From positions 39,301,515 to 39,365,514 of the forward strand of contig CM019701.1 in assembly GCA_009760885.1 (NCBI GenBank): DNA of 64,000 nt. Direction: 5' to 3'. A program made the position numbers and the translations under genes. Below the pieces are notes generated by a model. It searched no databases, was not told the DNA's origin, and saw only the letters and a list, made by a program, of their open reading frames with translations. Source of the stretch: Achatina immaculata. Lineage: Eukaryota; Mollusca; Gastropoda; Stylommatophora; Achatinidae. Every line of letters begins with the position of its first letter. The first letter of the stretch is position 1. Below are positions 53,826 through 64,000 of the stretch, piece by piece.

Positions 53826-54140
53826 GGCTTCATTTCAGGCTCTTCATTGGCGTCTGGCTCTGTCGCAGAGCGCCTAGTGTATGTTCTGCTGTCTGCGTTG
53901 CTGTCCTTGAAATGGTTGAGCAGATGTATCAGTTGCATTTGGCGAGCTTTAGCTCGTCTTTCTACGCGAGGTAGACCAGGCCTGGGACGATCACTCGTGG
54001 CACCTGCTGTCTGAAATCGCTGGGTCGGACTCACTTCAGCCAAAGGGTCACAGCGAAAACGTCTGGCAACATCTCTGGTCGTCCCTCCGCTGCTGAGCAT
54101 ATCAGCAGGTTGCCATCGCTCTTGTTGCAACAACCGGAGC
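53826..54140 (-). pseudogene. Tc1/mariner-type transposase N-terminal remnant
   Basis: The minus frame shows SSGGTTRDVARRFRCDP (helix-turn-helix) and DRPRPGLPRVERRAKARQ, equivalent to the GRPRVTT linker of the element at 26923. Different subfamily; truncated by the minisatellite. Confidence 0.72.
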
Positions 54141-54462
54141 AGGATAAAAACATTATAACAGACTCCCTTTCGATGAAAACAGATGATGGCCTTTTTACTT
54201 GCCTAAACTTGCCTAATGTGTACGCCAAATTTCATAGTCATATGTTTTTTTTTTCTTATTATGGCCATAAATTAAGAAAATGTTGATCTGCATTTGCTGC
54301 GGACCAAATTTAGAGCCAGGGAAATGTCATTAAGTGAAAGACTTGCACACATTCTAGGCTGGAAAATCGCCCACGTCTCTCAACAACAGTTCGATGAAGT
54401 GGTGCGGTTTTAATGGCGGCCAGTAATACATATGATCCCAACTTAACATCGGTTAATCATTC

Positions 54463-54468
54463 AATAAA
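54463..54468 (+). promoter_or_regulatory. Candidate polyadenylation signal AATAAA
   Basis: First AATAAA after the stop codon, 1.5 kb downstream. Position only; use by this gene is unproven. Confidence 0.2.
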
Positions 54469-54834
54469 CCCATACATAAGTCAAAACTTACACATCGAAG
54501 CACTGATTTACGTATGTCGGAAAACTCTATACTACTGTGTCTAAAAGACAACAGTAAAAATGAGAGAGTTAACGTACTCAATGCATGCCCTTTTTGGAAT
54601 TGCCACACAGTATATGCTGTCACGCATTATCTAGTATTTTCTTCAATTCACAGCGTCCCATAGCTTTTTCCATGTAAGTAAGAGACTGGCTACCTAAGTA
54701 TGACTCTGCGTCTGTCTGAAGAACATAAGAAAAGAATCTCTTGAACTTTGTTTTTTTTTTTAACTCCTTGGTCATCTCCAAGAAATGAGAGATCCCTAAG
54801 TGCAAAATAATAGTAAATGGCACAATATTAAATC

Positions 54835-55286
54835 AGGTGGACAGGTTCAAACAACTAGGATCAATCTTGACATCAGATGGAAAATGCCTAACGGAGATAA
54901 AGAGCAGAATAACCCAAACTAAGATAATTTTCCAAAAGATGAAAAGTATTTTGTGCACTACAATTATTGGACAGCCAAGAAAACCAATGAAGAAGACTTA
55001 ATAGCGGCTGGAGTTTAAAAAGCAAATTATAACAAAGATCAGAGGCAGGCAAGCGAGATTTATAGGACATTTCCTGAGAATAGGAAAATTGGAACACACT
55101 GTGGGAAATGGAAAAATTGAGGGAAGAAGAGACAGAGGAAGACAGAGAGAGAAGTTACTGGATGGGCTGTCAGTGTGGCTAGGAAGAAAGTCACCGGCGG
55201 ATCTCATAATCAACGCAAAAGACAGAGAATTGTGGAGAGAAATGATCGTCTACGACACGCGGCATGGCACTTAGATTAGATTAGAT
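54835..55286 (+). mobile_element. LINE-B-like copy B5, degraded
   Basis: Plus-strand blocks ggaaaatgcctaacggagat, frame IEGRRDRGRQREKLLDGLSV and DRELWREMIVYDTRHGT. Old copy of the LINE-B superfamily. Confidence 0.75.
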
Positions 55287-55289
55287 TTT

Positions 55290-55768
55290 GTGCAACACAT
55301 TACTGTTTCACTGTGTGTAAGGAAAAGGGTACCCCAGTGCTACATAGAACTGGTTCTGATCTATGGATGTGAAGCCGAGTTAGTTACCAAAGAGATAAAG
55401 CAATGCCTATAAGTCACGGAAATGTGGTTTCTCAGAAGAATGTTAAGGACGTCATGGACGGCAAGAAAATCAAATGAAGAAGTTTCGAGAGAGACTGATT
55501 TGAGAAGTCAAATAATTACAACATTCAGAAAAAGACAGTATAAATTTATAGAACGTCACAAGAAAAGGTAGAACAGAACTCATCGTGATAACAGGAAAGT
55601 TAGAGGGGAAAAGAGGCCGAGATAGACCAAGAGAGAAAATCCCGGATCGAGTGGCAAGATGGCATGAAAATAGTACACCAAAACAACTCATAGAAGCAAC
55701 ACAAAACAGAGAGTTGTGGAGATTTACATTAGTAGCCACGGTACTTGATAGTTACGTAAATATATAAA
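55290..55768 (+). mobile_element. LINE-B-like copy B6, degraded
   Basis: Frame ITGKLEGKRGRDRPREKIPD and NRELWRFTLVATV, directly after B5. Confidence 0.72.
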
Positions 55769-56267
55769 ACTTATAAATATTTTAATTCCTTTGTCGTATA
55801 TTCTTTGAAATGTGACACAAGACCGATTTTTTTAAAATCTGTATTTATTTTACAAATGATATTATTCATTTTCCGTTCCCATTTTCTTCAGACTTTGGTC
55901 TGCTGATCACTTCATGTACTGATTATTTATATGAAATGTTAATCATTTTTTTATCCAAATATTTAGAGTAAGACTAGCTATTCCGATTATTGTTCCTTCT
56001 CGTGACTAGTTCTTGAAGTTGCTTACTCCACTTTTCTTCAGACATATACATATTTGCCTTACAAATCTGTGAAGTCATACACTGAGGTAATTGTAGTGTG
56101 CAACATGATTTCAGCCCATTTCAGTACACACACAAACAAACAAACCAAACAAACAAACAAAATGTTCTGACAGTCTTCGTCATAGTAAATCGTGTTAACC
56201 CCTCTTTCTTGTTAAAACTCAGACTTGATATTTTTGTTAACAAAGTTAACAAGTAAATCAGCCCTAT
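55769..56267. other. Flank without recognisable feature
   Basis: AT-rich; a short (CAAA)n at 56130-56160. Confidence 0.5.
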
Positions 56268-56473
56268 ATCGGGGGAAGGCCTAGGGCTACTTGGAGGAGG
56301 GAGATGATGAAAGTGCTCTGAGACAAAGGGATAAACATGGAAGGAAGTAGAGATCAAATCCAAGAACGAGGGATTGGGCTGAAGAAACTTTATCTGTGGC
56401 TATATTCCCAAGGGAGTGATAGGCAATGATGATGATGATGATGATGATGATAATGATGATGATGATGATGATA
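56268..56473 (+). mobile_element. LINE-D copy D4 with (GAT)n tail
   Basis: Blocks ggcctagggctacttggagg, gggataaacatggaaggaag and final (GAT)n at 56426-56472. Confidence 0.78.
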
Positions 56474-58194
56474 ACAGTCATATCATAGTTTCCTTCTGCT
56501 ATAAGGTATAACAAGTTAAAAATAAATATTTTGTAAATACTCTAAAAAAAAAGAAAAGAAACAATGTCGTTTTTGTTTAGTATGAAATTTTATGTGTTGT
56601 TTTTAGATTTTGTTGGTGCTGTAGCTTTAAAGTTGTTTTTTTTGTAGTATCAGCTCCATCCGTCTTTGACCAAGCTTGCATATGAGAGCAGCCTGGAACG
56701 CAGAGTCCAACATGGAGACAGAGACAAAGACAGAGACAACTGCTCATGGTCTCTTGACCAGTTGTGACCTGACTGAATACATTGAGGAGAGTCACATTTG
56801 CAGGCCCTGGGTTTTTTTCCTCCTCTAATACAACTGAAACATTCTCTGCTGGAACTACTCCCAAAGGCTGTTCAAAAAGCTACATCACATAAAACCTACT
56901 ACAAATTAAAAGAAAACACTAAAGTACAATGAAACGGATGATTATAAAGTAGTGGATTAACGATAAAATTGTTACTGTTTCTTTCAAAACAAATTTATCT
57001 TATAACTATGTGGCTAAAAGTTAAAAGAGTTTAAAGTTTGATACAAAATGTATGCCCCATTTGAAAATTGTGGCGGGTTTCTTATGGAGAGTACACTGAA
57101 ATGAAATAAAAGCTCGAATATCTTTGCGTCAGTGATGTCTCTTTGTTTCTGCTCTTTATAAAGTTCGTGCATTTGTTCGTGTCGTCGGTATGTGTGCGTG
57201 TGTGTGTATTCTTATCAGTGCAGTGTGTATTTATCATGTTGTTTAAAACTCAAAGTATACGGTGTAATGAAATATAAGAACTGGTTAAGGCTGTAAATAT
57301 GTTTCCTGGTAAAAGAAAACGCTAACTTTCTTGGGTTTACATCTGGGAGAAAAAGATTTTGTGTTCCAAAAATTATAATAGAAGAGTTTAAAATGGAATT
57401 TATTGGTTGTCCAAACAGGCAGATAAACGTACACACTTCTGAGCTCCAGAGAGTTTCACACTGGAGGTTTGCGAACTGCATATCGTGTCAAATCTACCAG
57501 TACTTTCAACCATCTGCGCATGCTCACAAGCACGTTATCAATAACGCTGCATTCAGTACAAGCCAATTCTGACCACGTGTCAGGTAATGACCCAGGGCTT
57601 CTGGTATCTCGACGCGTCCTCGGTGCACAAACTGTTCAGATATCTTATCTTGAGGGGACAGTGTTTCGCTCGACACACTCGAACAGATAACATGAAGCTA
57701 CGATCAGCAGCTACACGCCTTTGTGGCTCCTTTATAAAGTTCAGTGTGCAGGAATATGTTGTTTCAGATTCACGTTCATGTGATTTTCATTAGAAGAGGA
57801 CTATTTTGTCTCCGCGCAATGATCAGCGATTGTGACCCTCATATTGCGTAGATATGTGGTCTGTGTGCTTTGCCTCGAGGTTTATGCAAATGAAGGAGGT
57901 GTTGCAAACCTTTGATTCTGAACACTAAGGACACTCCTCGGTATTACAATAAAATTATTTAACCCACAAAATGAAGGCATGAGCCATCAGATGTAAACTA
58001 AAATGGAAGCTGGATGCCATCGAGACCAATAATTTTTGTAAGTTGTTTCATTCATTTACACACTAGTTTCCTATTTCTGTAAAGTACTTCTCAGTAGCCG
58101 TGTCATTGTGGTGTAGATTTCCTGTGGAGATTCACCTTCGTTATGTCAGTGACCAGCTTCTTCTACTCAACATGTATTTACATATCTATCTGTT
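56474..58194. other. Flank without recognised gene
   Basis: Short open frames have no motif. AATAAA at 57105 and 57945 are noted; no matching upstream exon seen. Confidence 0.5.
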
Positions 58195-58375
58195 GGCCCA
58201 TATATATCTATCTGTTGCCCTTGTATATATATATATATATATATATATAGCCCTTATATATATAGCCCTTATATAGCTATCTGTTGTCCTTATATATCTA
58301 TCTGTTGCCCTTATATATCTGTTGCCCTTATATATCTGTTGCCCTTACATATATCTATCTGTTGCCCTGTTGACT
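58195..58375. repeat. ~20-bp minisatellite with (TA)n
   Basis: Units tatatctatctgttgccctt with an internal TA tract. Confidence 0.9.
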
Positions 58376-58716
58376 GAGGTTGACTGTCTTGCTTTTCCAC
58401 AACCCCCTGCTCCGAGTACTGATTTGCAGGCTGTGCTGGCGTTCTTTGTCCGTGCCATGTAGTCAGTCTGTCCAGCATTTCCTCTCTCTGTCTCAGAACG
58501 TATGCGCCATCACCTTGGTAACAGTCACATGTTTGTGTTGATTGCGCAAACCAAGAATTATTTGAAAGCCGTCTAAAATATTCGGATACGTTTTGCTCTA
58601 ATTATATTTCTTGATTCATTTTTTTTTTCATTTGTTGTTATATCATTAACATAGTTTTATGTGATCCTATACTTTGTCTCCTCTCTCTATATCTGTCTTC
58701 GTCCTGTATGTGTTTG

Positions 58717-58747
58717 TATGATTAAGGCTCACGCCGAAACGTCACGA
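58717..58747 (+). ncRNA. Possible degenerate hammerhead-ribozyme-like motif
   Basis: tgattaaggctcacgccgaa followed by acgtc: a GGC/GCC stem with a 4-nt loop, then GAAAC and GTC, arranged like the core of minimal hammerheads in Penelope-like elements. The CUGAUGA box is changed (AUGAUUA; the catalytic G8 position would be U), so activity is not expected. Stems I and III were not established. Confidence 0.3.
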
Positions 58748-59410
58748 CTTTGTATTCGTTAAATAATAAAGTTGTTCCTACTGTTTTCCTAGTTTATACA
58801 TTTCTCTCTCTGTCTACCTCGATATCTTTTGCCTTATTTCCTCCCTGTTGTTACAATGTATTCTACCTTGCCTCGCTGTAGAACGTGTCCTAAGAATTTG
58901 GATTGTCTTTTTTTCTGGCTATTGTTGTTTGTCTAGTCTCTCCAGCCTCTCTCATGACCTCCTCTATTGATTTCTTTCCAGTCTTTGATATTCAGCATGA
59001 ATAAGCCAGAAGAAGTCTCTGGTTTTGGGCGCTTGTAAACAGAATTTTTAAAAGCATGCATCTTCTTTTTTTAACCCACCTCAACTAAAGAATATACACA
59101 CATGCCTTTGCAACAAAGCCTACTGTTCATGCAGCCCCTGGTATCAAGTCTCTAAGTATTTCGCTCATCATCATGCTGCAGTTACTGTTGTAAATGTTAG
59201 TAAGTTAATAATGGCTTACAAGAGACGTGTACCTTTTGTGAATGAAGACGGTCCTAGCCCGTAATTAACTCTTACTGTCCGGAACGACACTGCCAGTGCT
59301 CGGTGATATTTTTGACTGGTTTGTTACTAACACAGAATTGCCACGTCTTTTTTTCTGTAATCAGTTATCTTTAACTTGATATTTGATATCTTTATGTTTA
59401 ATTTTACATA
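58748..59410. other. Flank without recognised feature
   Basis: Followed by LINE-A copy A11. AATAAAG at 58764 may be part of the repeat that carries the ribozyme-like motif. Confidence 0.4.
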
Positions 59411-60107
59411 AGGGCAGTGAAGAGCAAAACCTTTATCTTAATGCGAAGAAAAAATTTGATAACTGACAAAACAAACAAGGCAGCTGAAATATGTATCAAT
59501 GAGGAAAAACTGGAAGAAGTGGAGAGTTTTGAACATCTTGGACTAACTAATAATGGAGATACAATGAGAGAAATTAAAAGGAGGACATCTATCTTTCAGA
59601 AAGTAAAACAACTAAAGAATCTGTGGAGAGGAGCAGACAGAACCATAAAAATAAGATTTTTAAGGGCATGCATCTTTCCCATCGCAACATATGCCTGTGA
59701 GACCTGGACACTTAACAAAACAGCTGAGAAACGCATAAATGCTTTTGAATGTAAATGCTACAGAACAGTTCTTCAAATATCATGGACACAAAACAGAACA
59801 AATATATTTATACTACAAAAACTTAATATTGAAGAAGGCTGGGTAGTGAAGAGGATCAGGAGAGAAAACTTAAATATTTTAGACACATTAAACGTCATGA
59901 TAGTCTAGAGAAGACCGTCTTGGAGGGGTACATAATGGGAAAAAGAAAGAGAGGAAGACCAAGGCGAAGATGGCTGCAAGACATCGTTGATGATCTGCAA
60001 ATGGATGCATCAGCAGCAGGCCATCTTGCTCACAACCGAGAGGCCTACAGGAGTGCTGTTAGGGAGGCAAAGTTCCGCAAGGGACATGCAAATGAATGAA
60101 TGAATGA
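59411..60107 (+). mobile_element. LINE-A copy A11, 5'-truncated
   Basis: Plus frame [40 protein letters not shown] and on to the GRPRRRW region with (GAAT)n tail. One frame stays open for 163 codons, then breaks. Confidence 0.9.
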
Positions 60108-60396
60108 TCTTTCCTTGTGAGTCTAAATAGCCTGGCATTTCTTAACTTCAGATCGCTCTTTTGGATTAATTTAATGAATTGTTTTTATGAATACATGAAT
60201 ATCGGTGTTCATTTTTTTCCTATTTTATCTTAATATCTATTTTTTTTTAATAATGCATTTATTTTATAGTTTTAAATCTTCGCTAATGAAATATTTACAC
60301 TTCTAAACAGAAACTACGTAATTTATGTCAAGTTTTTAATGCTAAGCTCTCGACGTATGAGATAAAAGGTAACGGTAAATCCCCCGTTTCCATGTC

Positions 60397-60580
60397 ATGA
60401 AGGCGTATAGTTAATGTCATTAAGGCGTATAGTTAATGTCATTAAGGCGTATAGTTAATGTCATGAAGGCGTATAGTTAATGTCATTAAGGCCTATAGTT
60501 AATGTCATTAAGGCGTATAGTTAATTTCATTAAGGCGTATAATTAAGGACCAGGTCTGTAGTTAAGGACTGGGCGTATAG
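60397..60580. repeat. 22-bp minisatellite, about 7 copies
   Basis: Unit gtcattaaggcgtatagtta plus at. Confidence 0.94.
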
Positions 60581-60744
60581 TTAAATTATACAGCATTTTT
60601 CTTTACAAATGCAACCATTTTTTTCTTTAATTTTTTTTAATGCAGCCGGCTTGATAAAATAACGCATGTAGAACAGCGAGTTACTATTCTATTCTGCTTG
60701 GCTGTTTTCTTCAAAGTTCATGTTTTCATTATGGTTATAAATGG

Positions 60745-60870
60745 CACATGACAAACATAATGTTATAGATGAACTCATGACAACATAATGGTATAGATGA
60801 ACTCATGACAAACATGTTATAGATGAGCTCATGACAAACATAATGTTATAGATGAACTCATGATTTATTA
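60745..60870. repeat. ~33-bp minisatellite, 4 copies
   Basis: Unit catgacaaacataatgttat plus agatgaact. Confidence 0.92.
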
Positions 60871-61146
60871 TGAATGAAATATTTCTCCTATATGTAGTTT
60901 ATACTTTTGTTAACCTGACGCGTATCTATAAAAGGTATGAGCTACAATTCTGTGACAGAAAAAGTTTTATGTTTGTCATAATCTAGATACAAGACAAGAA
61001 AACGTTATTTTCTTTTCTAAGTAAAAAATCTTATATTCTTATGTTGAGCAAAAGCAAGAGGATTAATAAAGTAAAGTCAAATTTCCGAAGGCACAAGTGA
61101 ATTAATTTTAGTGTTAGCAGATCTCCAATATCTGCATACACCTGAG

Positions 61147-61894
61147 AGAGGTAGCATTGAAAGTGGACTTGACCATTAACCAAGTTACGACAGAATATAT
61201 GACGATATCACGAGACCAGAGGCAAAATGATCCAGATTATATAAATGTTGGGGATATGATTATTAAGACAGCAGAAACATACAAATATCCAGGCACAACC
61301 TTCAACAGAAACAACATAGTAAGAGAGGAAATTAAAAGCAGAAAACAGACAGGGAATAAAATAGACTTTGCCATGCAACACCTGTTAAAATCCTAAATCC
61401 TGTTCCAAAGCACCAAAATAACAATATACAAAACTGTAATAAGACCAGCCGCCATGTATGGATGAGAAATGTGGAGTACAACACAGATAAACAACAATTG
61501 CAGATCTTTCAGAACAAGATCCTAAGAGGAATCTTTGGGCTCACGAAGGATACCAATAGTGGAGAATGGAGAGCTAGAAAGAACACTGAACTGAACAACT
61601 TATTTAAATCCAAATGTATTATAAACGTCTTGAAACTGAACAGACTACGCTGGAAGGGCCACGTAGAAAAAAATGGAAGATAACAGACAAACGAAAATTA
61701 TGTACACACAATAGGTGAAGGAATCAAGACCAAGGGGTAGACCAAGACATGGAAGAGGGATGGGAAAACAACACAGAAGATGATATAAAGAATTTGGTGT
61801 TACCTACTGGATAGAGAAGATTATGAATAGAGAGGAACAGAGGCGAAGTTTATCTGCAACAATAAGCCTTAATGGCTCGGAAAGCTAAGAAGAA
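61147..61894 (+). mobile_element. LINE-E copy E2
   Basis: Plus frame DMIIKTAETYKYPGTTFNRN (RT thumb region), LQIFQNKILRGIFGLTKD and [18 protein letters not shown], then a broken 3' end matching E1. Confidence 0.83.
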
Positions 61895-62439
61895 GTTCTC
61901 CATGTGTGTATATGACTCGATATTTCACTTTGCAAAATACATGCTTCAGTGCTGCAGAATATACAGTGATCCTATTAACTGACAAATACCGGAAAATACC
62001 GAATAAATGCGGGGAACACCAAATGCTTTGGAGGTCGCCGGTTATCGTGACCGGTTTATATTATGAAAAAACCTAGTTAGAAAAGCAACTAGTGAAATCA
62101 TTTGGAGGATAATCAGGCCGATAGACTGAAGATACTCATTTTACATGGAGAAGAATCAGCCAGTTTTGATTCAGTTTGTAAGCATTTTGTAAAGACTAAA
62201 TCTCGCTGCAAATAAAGTAAGAAAAAAAAGAAATATTCCACGAGAACATTTACTTTCTGTTGATGTCTGTGAAGTATGTTTACTTTTACATTTAAAAAAA
62301 AAAAACAAAAAACTACAAAGTACCAAACTACCGAAAGTATCGAGGAAACCGGTATTTTAGAAAGTACTCCATACAAGGTGAAAGAAAGACAGGTATAACT
62401 GTACCAGCTTCCAAAAAAATCCTTGTACTTGTACGAACT
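61895..62439. other. Flank without recognised feature
   Basis: AT-rich with A runs. Nothing identified. Confidence 0.5.
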
Positions 62440-62622
62440 CCCTATAACTGCGAGCTGTTGTTCTTTGCAGCCGATGCTGTGGAGATGTTGAGGCACAGCG
62501 TCGTATCGTCGTGGGAGCGAGTTATGGCGGCTACTTTTTCAGTCCTGGAGTACAGCTAAAAAGCAATGCTTCTTTAGCAGACTCCACCACCAAGGGAACT
62601 ATGGCGATCCCTGCCACCTGGG
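62440..62622 (+). mobile_element. Element G, copy G4, truncated
   Basis: From ctgcgagctgttgttctttg to ccctgccacctgg, matching G2/G3. Confidence 0.7.
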
Positions 62623-63041
62623 CAAAAAAAGAAGCACTGAAAATGGCTCACAGAAACTACCCAAGGTTCTAACACGTGGCATAACAAAAAATAACAAGAA
62701 AAAGAAAACATTTTTAAAAAAATTAAATGCAGTAATGTTTGGAAAATCCAAGGAACAAAGAGGCAGAGAGAAAGGCCAAGAGAAAAATATCCCAGCGGAT
62801 TGACCAAGCAGTGCAGGAGAAAAAAAAAGCATCTGAACTATTTTTAAACACCAAGAACCGCACAGGATGGACGAGCATGATCCACAGTGCAACACAGCAA
62901 ATTTAATAACAATAATACTATTAATAATAATAATAATAATAATTTAAAGAGAGAGAACAGCAGGTATAAGCTACAAATGGGGAAGAAGAAAAAGTAGTAG
63001 TAGTTCGGAACATTTTTTTTAAATAAAAAAAAATTTTAAAC
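62623..63041. other. Flank, A-rich, no recognised feature
   Basis: Includes (AAT)n near 62905-62943. Confidence 0.5.
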
Positions 63042-63265
63042 GATTATCATCATCATCATACGTTATCATCATCATCATACGTTATCATCATAATCATACG
63101 TTATCATCATTATCATACGTTATCATCATAACCATACGTTATCATCATTATCATACGTTATCATCATTATCATACGTTATCATCATCATCATACGTTATC
63201 ATCATTATCATACGTTATCATCATTATCATACGTTATCATCATCATACGTTATCATCATCATACG
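63042..63265. repeat. ~18-bp minisatellite, about 12 copies
   Basis: Unit tcatacgttatcatcatca with TCA/TTA variants. Confidence 0.94.
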
Positions 63266-63744
63266 CTGGACACACCTAAAAGGTCTCCGATCAGTTCTTG
63301 CAATATGCTTACCAAAGATTCAATATTATGCATGATCCATTTCCTTTTTTAAAACAAAAAATATCATCTCTATTGAAATACTGTATTTATTATGAGAAAC
63401 CCTGTAATTGTCCAAGAAGAAATGGACGGGTGAATGCAAGGAAAAAAAAAACACAAAGCCTGAGATTCAATGCAACGGCATTTTCATTCTGAGATGGTCC
63501 TGGATGATGATGATGATGATGATAAATTAATTACCGGCCAGGACGATACCTGGAAGAAGCCAAGCTGATGAACAGAACGGAGAGGATGGCAGATTTCGAG
63601 AGAGGAGAAGAAAAAACAAAAGCATGCAGGAGCAAAACTGAAACGATTCTGATAGAAGCAAGCTTGGATTGTTACTTTCATAGATGGATTAAGATAAGTC
63701 TGAACTCCCATACACTTTGTATGTAACATATGTACTGCCGAGTT
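63266..63744. other. Flank without recognised gene
   Basis: Contains a (GAT)n tract at about 63502-63522, probably a retroelement tail of unknown family. Confidence 0.45.
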
Positions 63745-64000
63745 GTAGAAAAAAGAAGAAAAGGCCTACAGAAACTATTAGACATACTGCTGACAGAAAG
63801 AAAGTAGAAAGGACTTAGCCTAAATAGCAAGAAAACAGAAACAATGGTCAATCACGAAAACACACACACACGCGCGCTCGCAATTTTAAGGTCCAAGGAA
63901 GAACCTTGACACAAATACACACATTTAAATATCTGGCACTCAGGCAGCATTGGATGGCAAGAGACCTCTGAAATCAAGAACAGAATCTTATATCTTATAT
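63745..64000 (+). mobile_element. LINE fragment running off the window
   Basis: Plus frame GLSLNSKKTETMVNHEN is the RT segment after the YADD box (compare LNxKKTxxM). Includes a (CA)n/(CG)n tract at 63861-63875. Frame broken afterwards. Confidence 0.7.

Noticed and set aside
53249..54133. A 294-codon minus-strand frame
   Set aside because: Composite of a Tc1-type transposase N-terminus and a 39-bp minisatellite whose period is a multiple of three; no independent gene.
53000..64000. A second phosphatase or EGF gene downstream
   Set aside because: No PTP or EGF motif was found on either strand after 52961.

Overview
This window is animal genomic DNA: AT-rich, intron-dominated, with GT-AG splice sites and dense in retroelement debris and minisatellites. 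It holds one recognisable cellular gene, read on the + strand and spread over about 51 kb: a receptor-type protein tyrosine phosphatase with multiple EGF-like modules, one transmembrane helix and tandem phosphatase domains. That architecture, with the tRNA-derived SINEs and the many LINE tails, suggests a lophotrochozoan and most likely a mollusc. The species assignment is inference.

The gene was rebuilt by hand from 22 exons between 1935 and 52961. Every junction is GT-AG and every split codon rejoins in frame, giving 888 residues plus a stop. The 5' end (signal peptide, possibly more EGF modules) lies left of the window. Residues are numbered from the first complete codon, the Cys at 1937. 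Exons 1-4 (1935-7405) each encode one 8-Cys EGF-like module. Exon 5 (9658-9778) encodes the membrane helix. Exons 6-7 encode the juxtamembrane segment. Exons 7-15 (to 37108) encode PTP domain D1 with an intact [10 protein letters not shown] loop, WPD loop and pTyr loop. Exons 16-22 (38406-52961) encode a degenerate D2 that keeps the P-loop Cys but has lost the P-loop Arg and the WPD motif. The likely arrangement is an active D1 that dephosphorylates tyrosines beneath the membrane, a regulatory pseudophosphatase D2, and an EGF ectodomain that binds an unknown ligand.

Nearly all remaining sequence is introns and 3' flank filled with repeats: at least eight LINE families present mostly as 5'-truncated 3' ends, three tRNA-derived SINE groups, a Tc1-like transposase with four nonsense codons, a second Tc1-type remnant, hAT-like MITEs, a moderately repeated tailed element (called G here), and more than 20 minisatellites. 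Several insertions have readable target-site duplications. From 52962 to 64000 I found no second cellular gene.

The points most worth attention are: a 57-bp minisatellite in intron 11 that appears to have grown out of the exon-11 5' splice site, so each unit carries decoy donor and acceptor sites; a SINE head fused to a LINE-A 3' end inside one target-site duplication; minisatellites that arose from transposon sequence or tails; and the degenerate D2 active site.
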